A stretch of DNA of 64,000 nucleotides from contig NC_088873.1 in NCBI RefSeq assembly GCF_032884065.1, positions 24,417,558 to 24,481,557 of the forward strand, given 5' to 3'. The notes beneath the pieces were generated by a model. It was not told the origin of the DNA. It searched no databases and saw only the letters and a list, made by a program, of their open reading frames with translations. Below, piece by piece: positions 24,469 through 37,000 of the stretch (its first letter is position 1; each line of letters starts with the position of its first letter). The DNA comes from Artemia franciscana (lineage: Eukaryota; Arthropoda; Branchiopoda; Anostraca; Artemiidae). The translations under genes were made by a program, and so were the position numbers.

Positions 24469-24650
24469 TGATTTTTGTCTTGTTTAGAGTTATAGATGAC
24501 TCTACATTGGATATAATTTGTTCTACTGGCATGTGTTTTGGGGGGAATAGAAAATTTCCATGCTTTTGAAAGAATGTCTAATTTCTTTTGGTCAAATGTT
24601 TGTTGACTTAAATTGATGACTGGTGGACCTGGTGATACTCTAGGAATTAT

Positions 24651-26386
24651 TATTTCAACAGTAGGTTCAGCCACACAGAAGTTGGAAAGGTATTTGGCCT
24701 GTATTATAAGATCCATATCCCTCAGCAGCAAAAACACAATAAGAAATACCAAAGAATTAGTTGATAGGCTAAATAGTATCAACATTGGGGAGAATACCAC
24801 AATGTGCAGTTTTGATGTTGTAGCTTTGTTTACCAGAATACCCTTGCCCCGTCTTATACCAGCTTTAGAAAAGGATGGTTCCTGGAGAGAACTGACTAGC
24901 TCGGACTCCACAGAGATCATTATTCTTACATCTTTATGTCTCAGCAATGCTTACTTTACTTTCAGGCATCAAACTTATAAACTGATTTGGGGTATACCAA
25001 TGGGATCAGCCTTGGCACCAGTTCTCAGTGAGGTGTTTCTAGAGCATATTGAAACTAATATCTTCAAGCAGGACTTCAAGGGTATACAACTCTACATGAG
25101 ATATGTAGATGATTGTTTAATAATTTGGAATGGGGCACAAGACAAATTAGGATCATTTCTCAATGTTTTTAACCAGCAGGACCCAGATATTAAGGTCACC
25201 ATTGAACTTGAAAATAACCACAATTTACCCTTCTTAGATGTTTTCATTACAAAATGAGAAACTAGGTTGGACTTGAGCGTGTATAGAAAGCCAACTCATA
25301 GTGATAGATATCTGAGATATGACTCATATAACCACCCTATAGTAAAAAATTCTGCAGTCTATTCATTGGTTGATAGAGCATTCTTGGTGTGCTCCTCTGA
25401 TTTTGAGCTGAAGGCTGAACTTGATTATATAAAAGATGTTCTGATAGGTAAAGGATACCCCCAAAAAGTCATTGACAAGGTTATCTCCAAGAAAAAGATG
25501 AGTGGAATTACTAAGAAATTTGCTCCTAAGATTGAAGATGATAAACACTTTTTGTCATTACCTTACATCAAGGGCATTACTGACATTTTAAGCTCCAAAC
25601 TCAGGAAGCTTGGCTTTAAGGTGTTTTTTCCCTCTGGAAGGACTATCTCCTTCTTCTTGAACAAAGGGAAGGACAAGATTACTTCAGATCCACCAGGGGT
25701 ATATGAGATTCCCTGTAGCTGTGGTGATAGCTATATAGGTCGTACCATGAGACCTCTATATCACCGATTAAAAGAACATGCTGACTCCATTGATGCCTGC
25801 CTTAAAAAGACAAAGCTAAAGGAGGAAGATAATCTCTCTGCATTGGCCCATCATATCTTTGAAAACCCTTCCCACTCCATTAAGTTTGACCAAGCCCAAC
25901 TTATTGCTATTGTCCCACAACTCTTAAAGCAGAAAATCAGAGAAACCTTGGAAATTGCTAAAAATAAACCAGCCATCAATAAAGACAATGGTGAGTTTCA
26001 CATTAGCGAAATTTGGGAACCCGTCACCCTTAAATTGCAAATTCACAAAAAACTCCACCCCCTTCCTATCTGCCCAACCTCTTTAAGATCTACTAGGACA
26101 GCAGCCATCAATGCCTCTACCAAAATTCGGGCCATGGCACAACAATAATTCCAGGTTCGGCTCATCATTAGTGTTGTTCAGTGTTTTTAGTTTTATTTAT
26201 TTAGTGATTTTACTTTCTGGTCTAGAAATTTGAATTTAACCTGATGATGACAGGCACAGGTCCTGTCGAAATTATCGTTAGAAAATATCAATCCCCTGAC
26301 ATCCATAGCTTAGGTAAGCTTATTACCATCCATCATTATTATGTATAAAAGTCAGGTTGGCCTCAGAGAATATATTATAATATATT
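24651..26386 (+). mobile_element. Penelope-like retroelement, 5'-truncated copy (plus half of head-to-head pair)
   Basis: Begins inside the RT (ISTVGSATQKLERYL) and runs through SFDVVALFTRI, GIPMGSALAPVL, YMRYVDDCLIIW and the GIY-YIG block GVYEIPCSCGDSYIGR to a 3' end with a hammerhead-like fold. By eye it is roughly 90% identical in protein to the minus copy over the last 265 residues. The reading frame is broken. About 44 extra bases, not shared with the minus copy, lie at the right end before the target repeat. Confidence 0.9.
26235..26282 (+). ncRNA. Hammerhead ribozyme-like motif in Penelope 3' region
   Basis: CTGATGA at 26241-26247, helix II GACAGG (26249-26254) paired with CCTGTC (26262-26267), GAAA at 26268-26271, then TTATC with the predicted cut after C26276. 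Helix I pairs TTTAAC (26235-26240) with GTTAGA (26277-26282), with one G-U. Helix III is almost absent (a single A-U closing a triloop), as reported for Penelope hammerheads. One extra U between CTGATGA and helix II departs from consensus. Confidence 0.65.
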
Positions 26387-26398
26387 AAAGTCACCGGA
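26387..26398 (+). repeat. Right 12-bp target-site duplication of the Penelope pair
   Basis: AAAGTCACCGGA, identical to 22349-22360. Sequence to its right continues the interrupted host repeat. Confidence 0.9.
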
Positions 26399-27485
26399 TC
26401 AAAATTCCGAGATATCCATTTTATTCAGCATTGTTGAAAAACCTAATAACTATGTCTTTTGGGACGACTTACTCACCCACAGTCCCCGTGGGAGGGGCTG
26501 CAAGTTACAAACTTTGACCATTGTTTACATATAGTAATGGTTATTGGGAAGGGTACAGACGCTTTCAGGGGGATTTTTTGGTTGGGGGAAGGGGTTATGT
26601 GGGGGAACTTTCCATGGAGGAATTTTTAATGGGGGAAGAAAATTTCAAAGAAAGTAGTAGGATTTTTTAGCATTAAAAAAAACAAATATGAAAAAGTTAT
26701 TTCAACTGAAAATAAGAGTAGCATTAAAATTTAAAACGAACAGAAATTATTACGCCTATGAGGGGTTCACCTCCTAATACCTCGCTCTTTACGCTAAAAC
26801 AATTTTTTAATTTAAATTATTTATTCTACGGCCTTTGTGATTCAGGGGTCACTCTTAAGGATTTGGGACAAAATTTAAGCTTTAGTTTAAAGAGCAGGTA
26901 TTGACGAGGGGGTGAACCCCCTCATATATGTAATAAAAACATACGAATATAGAAGTTCGTTACGTAAGTTAATTCGTAAGTTGCGTATATTTTTAACTAA
27001 TAAAAACACTCTTAAAAAATTAAAAGCTCTTGTTGCCTTTTTAAATAACCAAAAAATTGGAGGGTAACTAGGCCTACTCCCGCGCTCCTTTTTTTCCCAA
27101 AATTGTCCGATCAAAACTATGAGAAAGCGATTTACCCCAAAAAAATTAATATGCAAATTTCGTTTTAGTTATTCATGTGTGGAGAGCCAAAATCTAAACA
27201 TGCATCAATTCAAAAATGTTCAGAAATGAAATTAAAAAAAGAATAAGTTTTTTTTTAACTGAAAGTAAGGAGCGACATTAAAAATCAAAACGAACAGAAA
27301 TTACTGTGTATATGAAAGGGGCTGTTCCCTCCTCAACGCCCCGCTCTTTACGCTAATATTTTTTACTGTTTTAAAAAGTAGAATTGAGAGAAAGAGCCAA
27401 ACTTTAGCGTAAAGAGCGAGACGTTGAGGAGGGAACAGTCCCTTTCATATACGGAGTAATGTCTGTTCGTTTTAAGTTTTTTTTT
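26387..27485 (-). mobile_element. Modular repeat, right part of the copy split by the Penelope pair
   Basis: Read on the minus strand: palindrome 27485-27255, spacer, palindrome 26940-26690, minisatellite block 26650-26540, then the start of the body to 26387. The body resumes at 22360 beyond the Penelope pair. Confidence 0.75.
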
Positions 27486-27559
27486 ATTTAATTCATTAAT
27501 CCTTGACATTTATCCTACCATTAAAACTGTATGCTACGAAGCCCGTCGGCGAAGCTTCA

Positions 27560-28200
27560 CACGCACAAAAAAAAAAAAAAAAAAAAAAAAAATCTACATT
27601 TTCGCAGATAGGAAATTGAAACCTTTACAGTAGGGTTCTCTGATACGCTGAATCTGTTGGTGTGATTTTCATTAAGATCACTAAACTTTTAGGGGGTGTT
27701 GCCCCTTTTTTTCGAAAATCAGGTAAAAAATTTCAGGCTTGTAACCCTTGATGGGTAAGACTAAATTTAATGAAATTTATATATTTGAAATCAGTATAAA
27801 AAGTCAATTTTTTTAATACATCTATTGGTATCAAAATCCTTTTTTAACCGTTTTTTAGAATAACGCTTACTATTGAGCCGGATCGCTCCTTACTTACAGT
27901 CCGTTACCACGAACTGTTTGCACCGCAATTTCCTCAGATTTTTCTTTTGGTTATTACGTATATGAGGAGGTTACCCCCTCCTCAGTAACTCGCTCTTTAC
28001 GCTAAAATGCTTGTGAATCTGTAAAAAGCTTATTATTCTAATTAAACGGTCCTTGTGTGTCAGGAGTCAATCTTAAATAATAGGAACACAAAGTGAAACA
28101 ATAGCGTAAGGAGTGAGGTACTAAGAAGGGGGCAACCCCCTTATATACGTAGTAATTTCTGTTCGTTTTAAGTTTTTAATGTTGTTCCTTACTTTCAGTT
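27560..28200 (+). repeat. Modular repeat fragments (body tail with hairpin, then palindrome block)
   Basis: A run of about 25 A, then the body tail to the hairpin at 27897-27918 (one mismatch), followed at 27955-28200 by a palindrome block with CTCGCTCTTTACGCTAAAA and its inverse. More ragged pieces follow to 28510. Confidence 0.65.
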
Positions 28201-30774
28201 GAAAAAAATTTTTTTTTTTTTCATTTAATAACAACCACAAGCCGAAAACATACAATATCTTTGGTTTATTATCACATAAAAATCTTAGTTAAGAAGATGC
28301 TTAAGATAATATTAAATGGTAAGATTGGCCGAAAGACAACACAAATAAATTATTGTTTATATCGGCCATTATTTAGCAAAATCCTTGCTTAAGCTTAAAG
28401 AGGGACGTACTGACGAGGGGAAGAAACTCCCTCATTTACGTAATGTGAGTGAGTTCGCCCCCTCGTCAGTACCTCGCTCTTTTCGCGATAGTTCTTTTGT
28501 TCCAATTCCTTAAGAATGCCCCCTGAATCCCAAAAGCCGTTTATTTAGAATAAACGGCTTTAATTTAAAAACTCTTTTTTAATTTAATTTCTGATTAATT
28601 TTTAAATAATGCTGGGAAATCCAGCGCCCCTGAGTTTCCTTCATGTTCTACGGCAGAACCTCACGGCTTTAATACACCTATTTCCTTATTTGAATCCGTC
28701 ACAGATTTTTTCACTTCCGTTAATCGGTTTTCTTCATACTAACCGCTAGAAATTGTAAAGCAGTTGAGTTGTCCCTTACTGTTGCTAAAATTGCAGCTAT
28801 GTTGTAAGCTAACGATTTGATTGACAATTCCTCAATCGATTTGTCTGACAAGACATTTGAAATGCTAGATAGAATTCAGTTTCAACCACAGGGCTTTTTT
28901 TGCAAAATATTCGTTTTGCGTATGTTTCTTAAAACGCTGCTGCGACACGCAACGCTTATCTACGATCTGTTGATACATTTAACGCGTATTTAAATAGTTC
29001 TATCTTTTACGAGTATCTAGTCAATGCATAAAAATCCCTTATCTTTTAAAATTTGCCATTTTTTGTGGTTTTTGGAACGAACTTTGGGATGAGTGAAGTT
29101 TAGTCTCGTGCAATTTGAAATCGCGTTCACACGAATCAGTTTGAAAAAAGGGTAGCAGAGACTAACAATAACCACAACAATAATAAATAGGCCATAAAAG
29201 AAATAACAATGCCGCAAATGCACATTTTTAAGCTGTAAAACTAGAACTCCCCCCACTTTTGGGGCAATATGCAACTCGTACTCATGCAGAAAAATTTTTG
29301 ATGTACCAGCGTGCCATAGGAGGGTAGTTGAAAACTCCCTTTAACTACATTATTAACGTTCATCTATCTTTCAATTTTAAAAGCTTCACGGAAGTGTAGT
29401 CAAGATAGGTCCATTTACTCACTGAATACACAGCCACTGAGCGTATGTCGGATGGGGCACTAGTTCACCATAGCAATTTCGGTCTCATTAAGATGAGATA
29501 CATTCGTAAGAGGGGGGCGTCAGGCAAGTAAAATAAAAACAATAGGAATCCATCTGAGAAGTTAGCCAAATCGCAATATTTTTGGAGCGTTGCTTGGCCC
29601 GAGCCACTCCTGTGCACACGCCTTTTTGCAGTCTTTTTAGGCAATTCCAGGAACGCCACGGTGTTTTCTAATGACAATGAATAGAAAGAAAAAGAACATG
29701 GGTAAACTGGTCCTTTTATTTTTTTGCTATATTTGTTGCCATGGGACACCGCGGCAAAATTTTAAAATATTTACACATTTTATTAAAAAGGTAGCCAGAG
29801 CTGGCTTTATACGATATATTCAAGCATCTGAAGACTTCATCTCGAACACTCAATCGTCCCAGACGCTTGAACCGTCCCAGAAGAAGTTGCTGAGCAACAT
29901 TTAATGCTAGACAACAAGCAGAGTAAAGAAAGTCTCGCCTAAAAAAGGAACAGTTATCAGAGTTTATCTAAGTAATTAAATACGAAGAAGCAAGTTTTTT
30001 TTTCAAATGAAAGTAAAGAGTGACATTGCAATTGAAGGCAAACATAAATTACTCTATCGATGAGAGGACTGCTTCTCTCCTGACCCACACTCTTCACCGC
30101 AAAGATTGACTAGTGCTTTAGAAAAAGAATTTTAGAGGGCGAAAGAGTTACCTGTGAATAACTGTTAAGTGTTTTATTTAGCGTTGCATCTGAAATATTT
30201 ATTGTACGGTAAATGCTGATAAAATAAGCACTTTCGTCGCCACTCTGGTATGAATAAACTTTTGAAGTGTATTGCTCTTGTGGAAGTACATTAATTTTTG
30301 AAGTACTGAGGAAAGAAGTCGCAATTTATTGTAATGAGTGGGCTTCGAAGCAGTGCCATTCCCCTCATGTATAAAATAATTCCTGTTTTTCAGTCTTATT
30401 ATCACTCTTTAATATCAAATCTTCTCGTTCTTAGTTTCTTAATTTCTGTTATTTTTTTGTATCATTTTCTATGAAATGTAAATATTAGAAGTGGGTTACT
30501 GCAGCCCCTTGCCCTCTTCTCTGTATGCTAAAGTTTAACTTGTTTATTGTGTTGCATCGATAGTAAGAGCTCATTCAATTTGTTTCCTGTACGCAAAAAA
30601 GTATATTTTTGCCACGTTTGAGGAAGTTTCTTTATGCTTAAGCAAATTTTTTCTGGACAAAACTCTTATATCCAAAATACTACTGTTTTCCATTAAAAAC
30701 CACAGTTTCTGTACTAAATTGTATTATTTTAATAATTTAATAACACTTTAAATAAAACAGTTGTATTCCAAGGA
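28200..30774. other. Intergenic region, mostly unrecognised
   Basis: Decayed palindrome-block pieces at 28370-28510 and 30005-30140. A short open stretch at 28755-29000 matches no family I know. Otherwise AT-rich sequence and the probable 3' UTR of the TBC1D30-like gene. Confidence 0.4.
30543..30548 (-). terminator. Candidate poly(A) signal for the TBC1D30-like gene
   Basis: AATAAA on the minus strand, about 230 bases after the stop codon at 30775. First canonical hexamer I see downstream. No transcript support. Confidence 0.35.
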
Positions 30775-31055
30775 TTATTTTCTCTCCATACTACTCCGAA
30801 TATAATTAAGTTTTTGCTGGTTCCTATCGATGGGAAAGGGACTAAAGTATTTCGTATCTGAGTCACTTGAGTTACTTCTTCGTAGTCGATTCAAAATCTC
30901 GAGGTTTTCTTTCATAACGTCATCCACTCGTCTTGAAGTATGCTGCAGCGAAGGAGATTTCGCGGGACTTTTACTGGGAGAGTCTAAGTCACTTAGTCTA
31001 GGCACATCATCGTCATCACATAACTCAGTTGAGCCGCTGCTAGAGCTGTTTTCGT
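30775..31055 (-). CDS. TBC1D30-like terminal coding exon
   Basis: Acceptor TTTTTTACAG at 31056. Reads ENSSSSGSTELCDDDD, then VPRLSDLDSPSKSPAKSP, a helical DDVMKENLEILNRLRRSN, KYFSPFPIDRNQQKL and SSMERK with TAA at 30777-30775. The FSPFP motif resembles the C-terminal IFSPFPS of vertebrate TBC1D30. Ser/Pro-rich and presumably disordered. Confidence 0.87.
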
Positions 31056-34000
31056 CTGTAAAAAAGAAGAATGCTGTTAAAACATTTGGGTTACGCTTTA
31101 TTTACAGTATCCACTTAGGTGACTCAAACAGAGTTTCCGATTAAGTGGACTGGATATCATGAGGGGATAAACATCATTTTGTGAGCCTCAACGTCGACTG
31201 ACTGTCTCAAAGGCAAAGGGTCATTAGTGAATTATCTCAGGGGACTACTTATCATTGAAAGCTATTGAGAATTTGTGATTTGTTCATGACATTTGATTGT
31301 AAAGACAATGGAATTGTGTAGGCAAAGTTTTCAATCAAATCGGGTTGCACCTAAGAAAATTCGAAGAGCTGTCAAATTGATCAAGTGACTTTTCTTTGGG
31401 GGTAATTTTTGGGATTTTCCTAGTAGGTATACTAGAACGTTTCAGGGACAAGCCATCCCTGAGTTTTTAAAAGAATATTCTCCTCTGTTTGATCGAAAGA
31501 ATCTCTGTTTGATCGAAAAGTTTCATGATTTTTCTAAGATTTTAGGAAGAGTAGATATCGGCTTTTAGCTTTTTGCCATTTATTCGGGCCACTTATCCAA
31601 GCTCTACAAGTTATAGCAAGACCGCGCAATCAGTTCTAAATAGTTTGGCCACAAAAACTAAAAATATTTTGTAATGGACGAGACAGGCGGATTCTTAATG
31701 ATATCGAATCCCCTTAAGCAACAGTGGCTATTTATAAACAATTTAACGATCCTTTAAAATTCGGTTCTGTTTGCCTATAATGAACAACTTAAATTACACG
31801 GCATAAAAGGAAATAAAAGTAATATCTTTTCCCCAAAAAATGGCGGTTTTCACTGGAGATCCTCCAATTATCTCCCCATGTGGGCATAGTCTGAGTCATT
31901 AAGTGAGACATATTTCTCACTCCCTTAACTTTTGAATTTTTAAATTTTGATTCTTTCCAGGCACGAACGCAAGTGGCTTTAGAGCCCGTGTCTTCCCCCA
32001 AATCCTAATTCTAGTTTTTTTTTATTTAATTAGCCTGATGTTATCTTTTTCAACATCGTGTTGAAAACCAAAAGTGAGTCTTTGCGTGACTTTTAGCTTT
32101 TTTTGACTGGTTATTGTCGTTTTGACTGATTTTATTTTTAAGTATACTTTTTTGTGGTTTTTAGCCCTTAGACCCACGAATTTAAAAACGGGTGACATGT
32201 TTAATAATGACTGGATTTTTTTTAGTGATCAGGATCATAATTTTATGTTTTTGTCTCGTATTTATAATCTGTTTGTTTTATTAATGAAAATTGTTATTTT
32301 TAGTTTGGTAGTTAACCTCTTATACTGTATTTGTTCAAATGAACAAATACAGCACAACTACTGTATTTTAAATGGAAGCTCAAATTCTACATTTTTACTC
32401 GTAAAAGTCGTTTTCAAAAAGAAAACTTTTCTTATCAAACTGACATATAAAGCTAATATCCTTTAAAATGAACATATTAAATCCAATGGGAGACTCTTTT
32501 TTTTATCTGTCTTATTTGGTTCTCAAGATACTGTGTAAGATTATAAATCTTGTAAAACGGTACACTTGGAAAATGAATTTTTATACCACTTTTTTGCCCT
32601 ACTTTGAAGCCCGTTTTTCCAGTAAAAACGACTATTTAAAGTCGAATAAGCTAAAAGCTTTCTTTTATGCCTGAACACATTTTCTGTTCAGCTTGACGTT
32701 TTCAAATTGCTGTAGCCGATGTTTTACAATAATGGTCAAACACATGACAAGAGAAGCAAGTATGGAAAAAGAAATAAGAACCATCAATACAAAAGGAATA
32801 CAGAATTGAGTGTATTTCTGTAAGAAAGTCAATATATTTTAGAAATTACCTTTTATAGTATTTCTAGGACTTTTATTTTTGTCTCCTAAAGTAATAATCA
32901 TAATGGGAAAAAAGATTTAACATGTATTGTTTGAATTTTTGATATTCCAACATAGGTGCTATTTAATTTTTCAAAAAATAAACCTACGTTATTCTCCTTA
33001 AAAATAAAACATTTTCTACTATGTTTTCTTTCATTTCTTTCATTTCAGTCAAAGTAAATTGGACACTCGGGAGTTTAAGAAATCTCTACAATTTTTTTTA
33101 GGATGGCATTAAAAGCGTCTAATTGAAGCACATGCTATTTTATGTCTAAACGCTGTTCTAAAGGATGCAAAAATATGTTATGGTGGTCAGAGGTGTCAAT
33201 AGCCAAAATATTTAGGGGAGGGGGTATTCGATTTTACGGACTGACTGGTCATGTTTATTGACTGATTTGGGTAATATTGCTTTTAAAATTACTTAATTTT
33301 TTGTTTTTGCCAACTGAGACGGATTTTCTTCCCTTGATTTTACGTTTTTTACGATTTTACGATTTTACTCAATTTTTTTTTTTACCAACAGGCTAAAACA
33401 TCGAAGGAGAGGGGTTTTCTTTAAATTAAAAAGAATTTTCTTTAAATTAATACTATGTATTCTGAAGCTGCGATACTTTTGCCATAGAGCTTACACAGCA
33501 TTTTGAAGTTAAAACTCTCCTAAACTTGAAAAAGAATTTTCGCTCTCCTAAGCGAAAAGAATGAACTTTTGGAGGCTTTGAGAGTTCAGGGTGCGAAAAT
33601 AGGCTTGATAATAATATAAAGAAGGCTAAGTCTCATACACTAGAAATAAATGACAATGAAGGGGCAATGAAGGGTACTAGGAAAACCGATCAATTGGATA
33701 ACTTCAATTACCTGGGTATCATTGTAAGTAAGAATGGTGGGTGCAGTAAAGAAATAAAAGTAGAATAGCCAGCGCAGGGTAGTTTTTTTGCGGTTGAAAA
33801 ACTTTGGGGAAGAATAGAATGATAAGTCTTAGTATTTGACCTAATATTAGAACTTAGAAACCTCCGGAACGTGGGTGCTTTGATTAAGGATGGTATACTG
33901 TATGTTTTCCAGAAGAATTGTCAGAAAAGTCTTACGTGCCCCTTTCCTTGACCCTAAGTCATTCAACAGGCTTTACGGAAAATGTTGGTTCGATCCCACC

Positions 34001-37000
34001 TTCTAGGGCTATAATGAAAGAAAGTTCAAGATAATTAGGTCACGTTTTACCTATGAAGGACGATAGATTGCCAAAGATGGTGCTTATCGGACATCTAGTT
34101 GTTATCGAACAAAAAGTGGTCTGTGATCATCCCTGAGGAATCGGGTGGGAAGAGGTTATACAAAATTATTTGAATATTCATTGGAAAGTAAAGAGTGATG
34201 CTTTGAGCGATTTGATTATATTAGGATTGTGTGCAGCTTTGTTAGCCAATGCTATAAAACTAAAGCTGTCAAAGAGTATAGATAGATTTTTTGGGTGGTG
34301 GTATTAAGTTTTATTTTTCAGCTTAACTAGTGGAGGTATTAAACTAAATTAAACACTGCTATTTTTGTCGAGATTTTCAAAAGGGTGTGTGCTGTTAAAA
34401 ATTGATGAAAAAGTTTCTCCAGCATACAAATAGCAAGACAAACTATAAATTCTTAAAAAAACGAAAAAAATTATACTATTATTTTCTTTTTTCCTGAAAA
34501 AAACTGTCTCTCTATTGAAGGAACACAAATTAATCAAAAAAACCTTTTCCACAAAATAAGCTTTTTAAAGAAAAGTAAAGAACTCGATTAAACCATAAAC
34601 GAGCAAAAATAGAATCAAATAATCTACTAATCGTAAAACTAACACAAATCAACATGAATAAATAATTGAAACCCAAAACTAACACAACATACAATTAATA
34701 ATTGAGTCAAACTCGAAACGAGCTGAAATTAACATGAATAGGGCTAAAAAAAACTATGCCCTCCCAAGTAAAGAATATAATTTGCACTTTACTGACAAAA
34801 TTTTAGTATTTTCACTTTTAGAGCATAGGTAAAAGTTATTCGGATTTTAAGGAATAAATGTCCGCATACGGATATTTATCTGACAATGTACGTTCATTGG
34901 TATTTTTTTTCATTAAAGTGCAGATTATGTTCATTTCTTGGGAAGGCATATTGATTTTGAGCCCTACTCATGCTAATATCCGCTCATTTTGAATTTAACT
35001 CGGTTATTTATTGTAATTTCTGTTTGTTTCGGGTTTCATTTATTTATGGATGCTGATTTGTGGTAGTATTACGCTTGGTAGATCATTTGATTATATTTTT
35101 CTCATTTTCGGTTTAATCGAGTTCTTTACTTTTCTCTCAAAAACAGATTTTGCAGAAAAAGTTTGTTTTTAATTAATTAAAAAATGAAGTTGTAATTTTA
35201 ATTGTAATACTTTATATGGGACTTTCCACACCTCAGGTCTATATCTCATTTTCCTCTTCTTTTTCTCTTCAGAAAGAAAACGGGAAGTATTTTCACCTTT
35301 GCAAAATTTTTTTTATGATACTTTATTTTTTCTTCCTTTCTATGCAAACCGTATCATGATTTTTCATTCTCACTCTGGCTATATGACAACGCGAGCATAT
35401 AAAATGTGTAGAACACCTGGAAATTGATTTTGATTCATGTATTTTCTGTGGTGTATTGAATTGAGGTTACATATATTCCAAAAACACAAATATTTCGGCT
35501 CATTGACTTTAGTTTTGTGTACTGTTAGCTACTGTGTTCTGAGGCCCATTTTTAAATATAGACTCTAATCATGAATCATTAGCCTTTAATTTGTAGAATA
35601 TCTACAAATGTAACTGAAAGGATTATGGAACATGCAACAAAATTGGGTTAACAGTCTACTTGCATTTCTCTCTGCATTCTCATATTTTTTTTATACGACC
35701 ATTCCCATTATTTTGCTAGCAATCAACTCCCTTAGAATCTTCCAAGTACTACAGGTCCTTTCTACTATATTGACAGATTTTCGAGGAAATAGGTAATTTT
35801 CAATTGTTTATTTTAGTCTAAATCTATTTCAAACATTTTGCTTTACTCAGTATTGCAAAAAACGGAGCCTATGGCTTACATTTCTCATCACTAATAAGAC
35901 AAACAATCTCTAACAAATTAAGGCTCTTTTAAGGAACTATTAATCCCATTTAACACAGCTGTATTCCTTAAAAAAGAATGTTTTTACAATAATGGTCAGA
36001 CCTCATCCGTTTCTGTCGAAAGTTCATGCGTGATGATAGTCTACCGGCTCATTCAAAATTGTTCAATAAATCACTGAAAATCAAAATTCTCTAAATTATA
36101 AAAAGTAGTGACAGGCTTACAAAAGTACGGTAGTTCCAAAAAAAATGAATTTAATTTCTCAGAAGGTCCCTAACCTGCTCTACAAAAAGTTCTAATCTGA
36201 CTTCTCTTGTAGAGTAAAGACAACTGTAATTGTTCCGTGTTTCTTTTTAGTCCTCTGTTAATCCCCTAACCGCTTTTTTCAGTTTGCCATTTAACGGATT
36301 AATCTAATGAATTAATCTTAGCTTTGTTTCATCTGTAATCCATGACATTTTCCTTTAAACAAAAATGAGGTATTCGTTGATTATTCAGAACACCCTCAAG
36401 TTCTTGATCTGAAAAAAACCGGCTTCATGGCCACAATGACATGTGATGGGCGACAGAATGCATTAGACTGATATAGTTTGGGCTATATATTTTTTTGCAC
36501 ATTAGGGGGATGAGGGTAAAGTATAACGGGTCTGCATGCAAAATGTTTTAGCTACAGGTGTTCTGCATATTGTAAAGTAAAAATTGTTCCTTAAATTCCC
36601 GCTGTCGAGATATTTTACCTCCCACCCTAATATACAAATATACAGCCCAAATTACATAAGTCCAAAGCATTCTGTCACCCGTTACTTGTTTTTGTGGCTA
36701 TGAAGCTGGTTTTCTCAAAACTTACATTCAAATTAAAAGAATGAGTGTTTTAAATCATTAACAAGTACCAAAAGTAATATTATGATACCTTCTTCCATTA
36801 TCTTATTTTCCTCCATTTGCATTTTAGCAGATATAACAAATCTAAGTAAGCTATTTTGGGTTTTTACTTTAGCCATTAAGCAATGGGTGATTTTGGAATA
36901 AAAAAAAGAAAAAAAAGAAGGCAGCTGCAGGAGCCTAGAGCAAATGATATAATATCAGCTTACTTGAAAATGATCTCCGAAAGCTGATATTCTTTCCTTT

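Larger units (their letters stand above)
22361..24650 (-). mobile_element. Penelope-like retroelement, near full-length copy (minus half of head-to-head pair)
   Basis: Codes for a Penelope-type reverse transcriptase followed by a GIY-YIG endonuclease, then about 300 bp of non-coding 3' end with a hammerhead ribozyme-like fold. N-terminal Penelope-type sequence (PPVINLSQQTFDQKK) begins near 24610. The coding region carries a few breaks, so this looks like a fossil. It abuts a second copy in the opposite direction at about 24650, and the pair is flanked by 12-bp direct repeats. Confidence 0.92.

Noticed and set aside
23753-24487. Plus-strand open frames inside the minus Penelope copy, and the 24947-24462 minus frame
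   Set aside because: Shadow frames of the RT coding strand in the two inverted copies.
28755-29000. Open stretch reading NSSIDLSDKTFEMLDRIQF
   Set aside because: One internal stop, no recognisable family and surrounded by repeat scraps; too weak to call.
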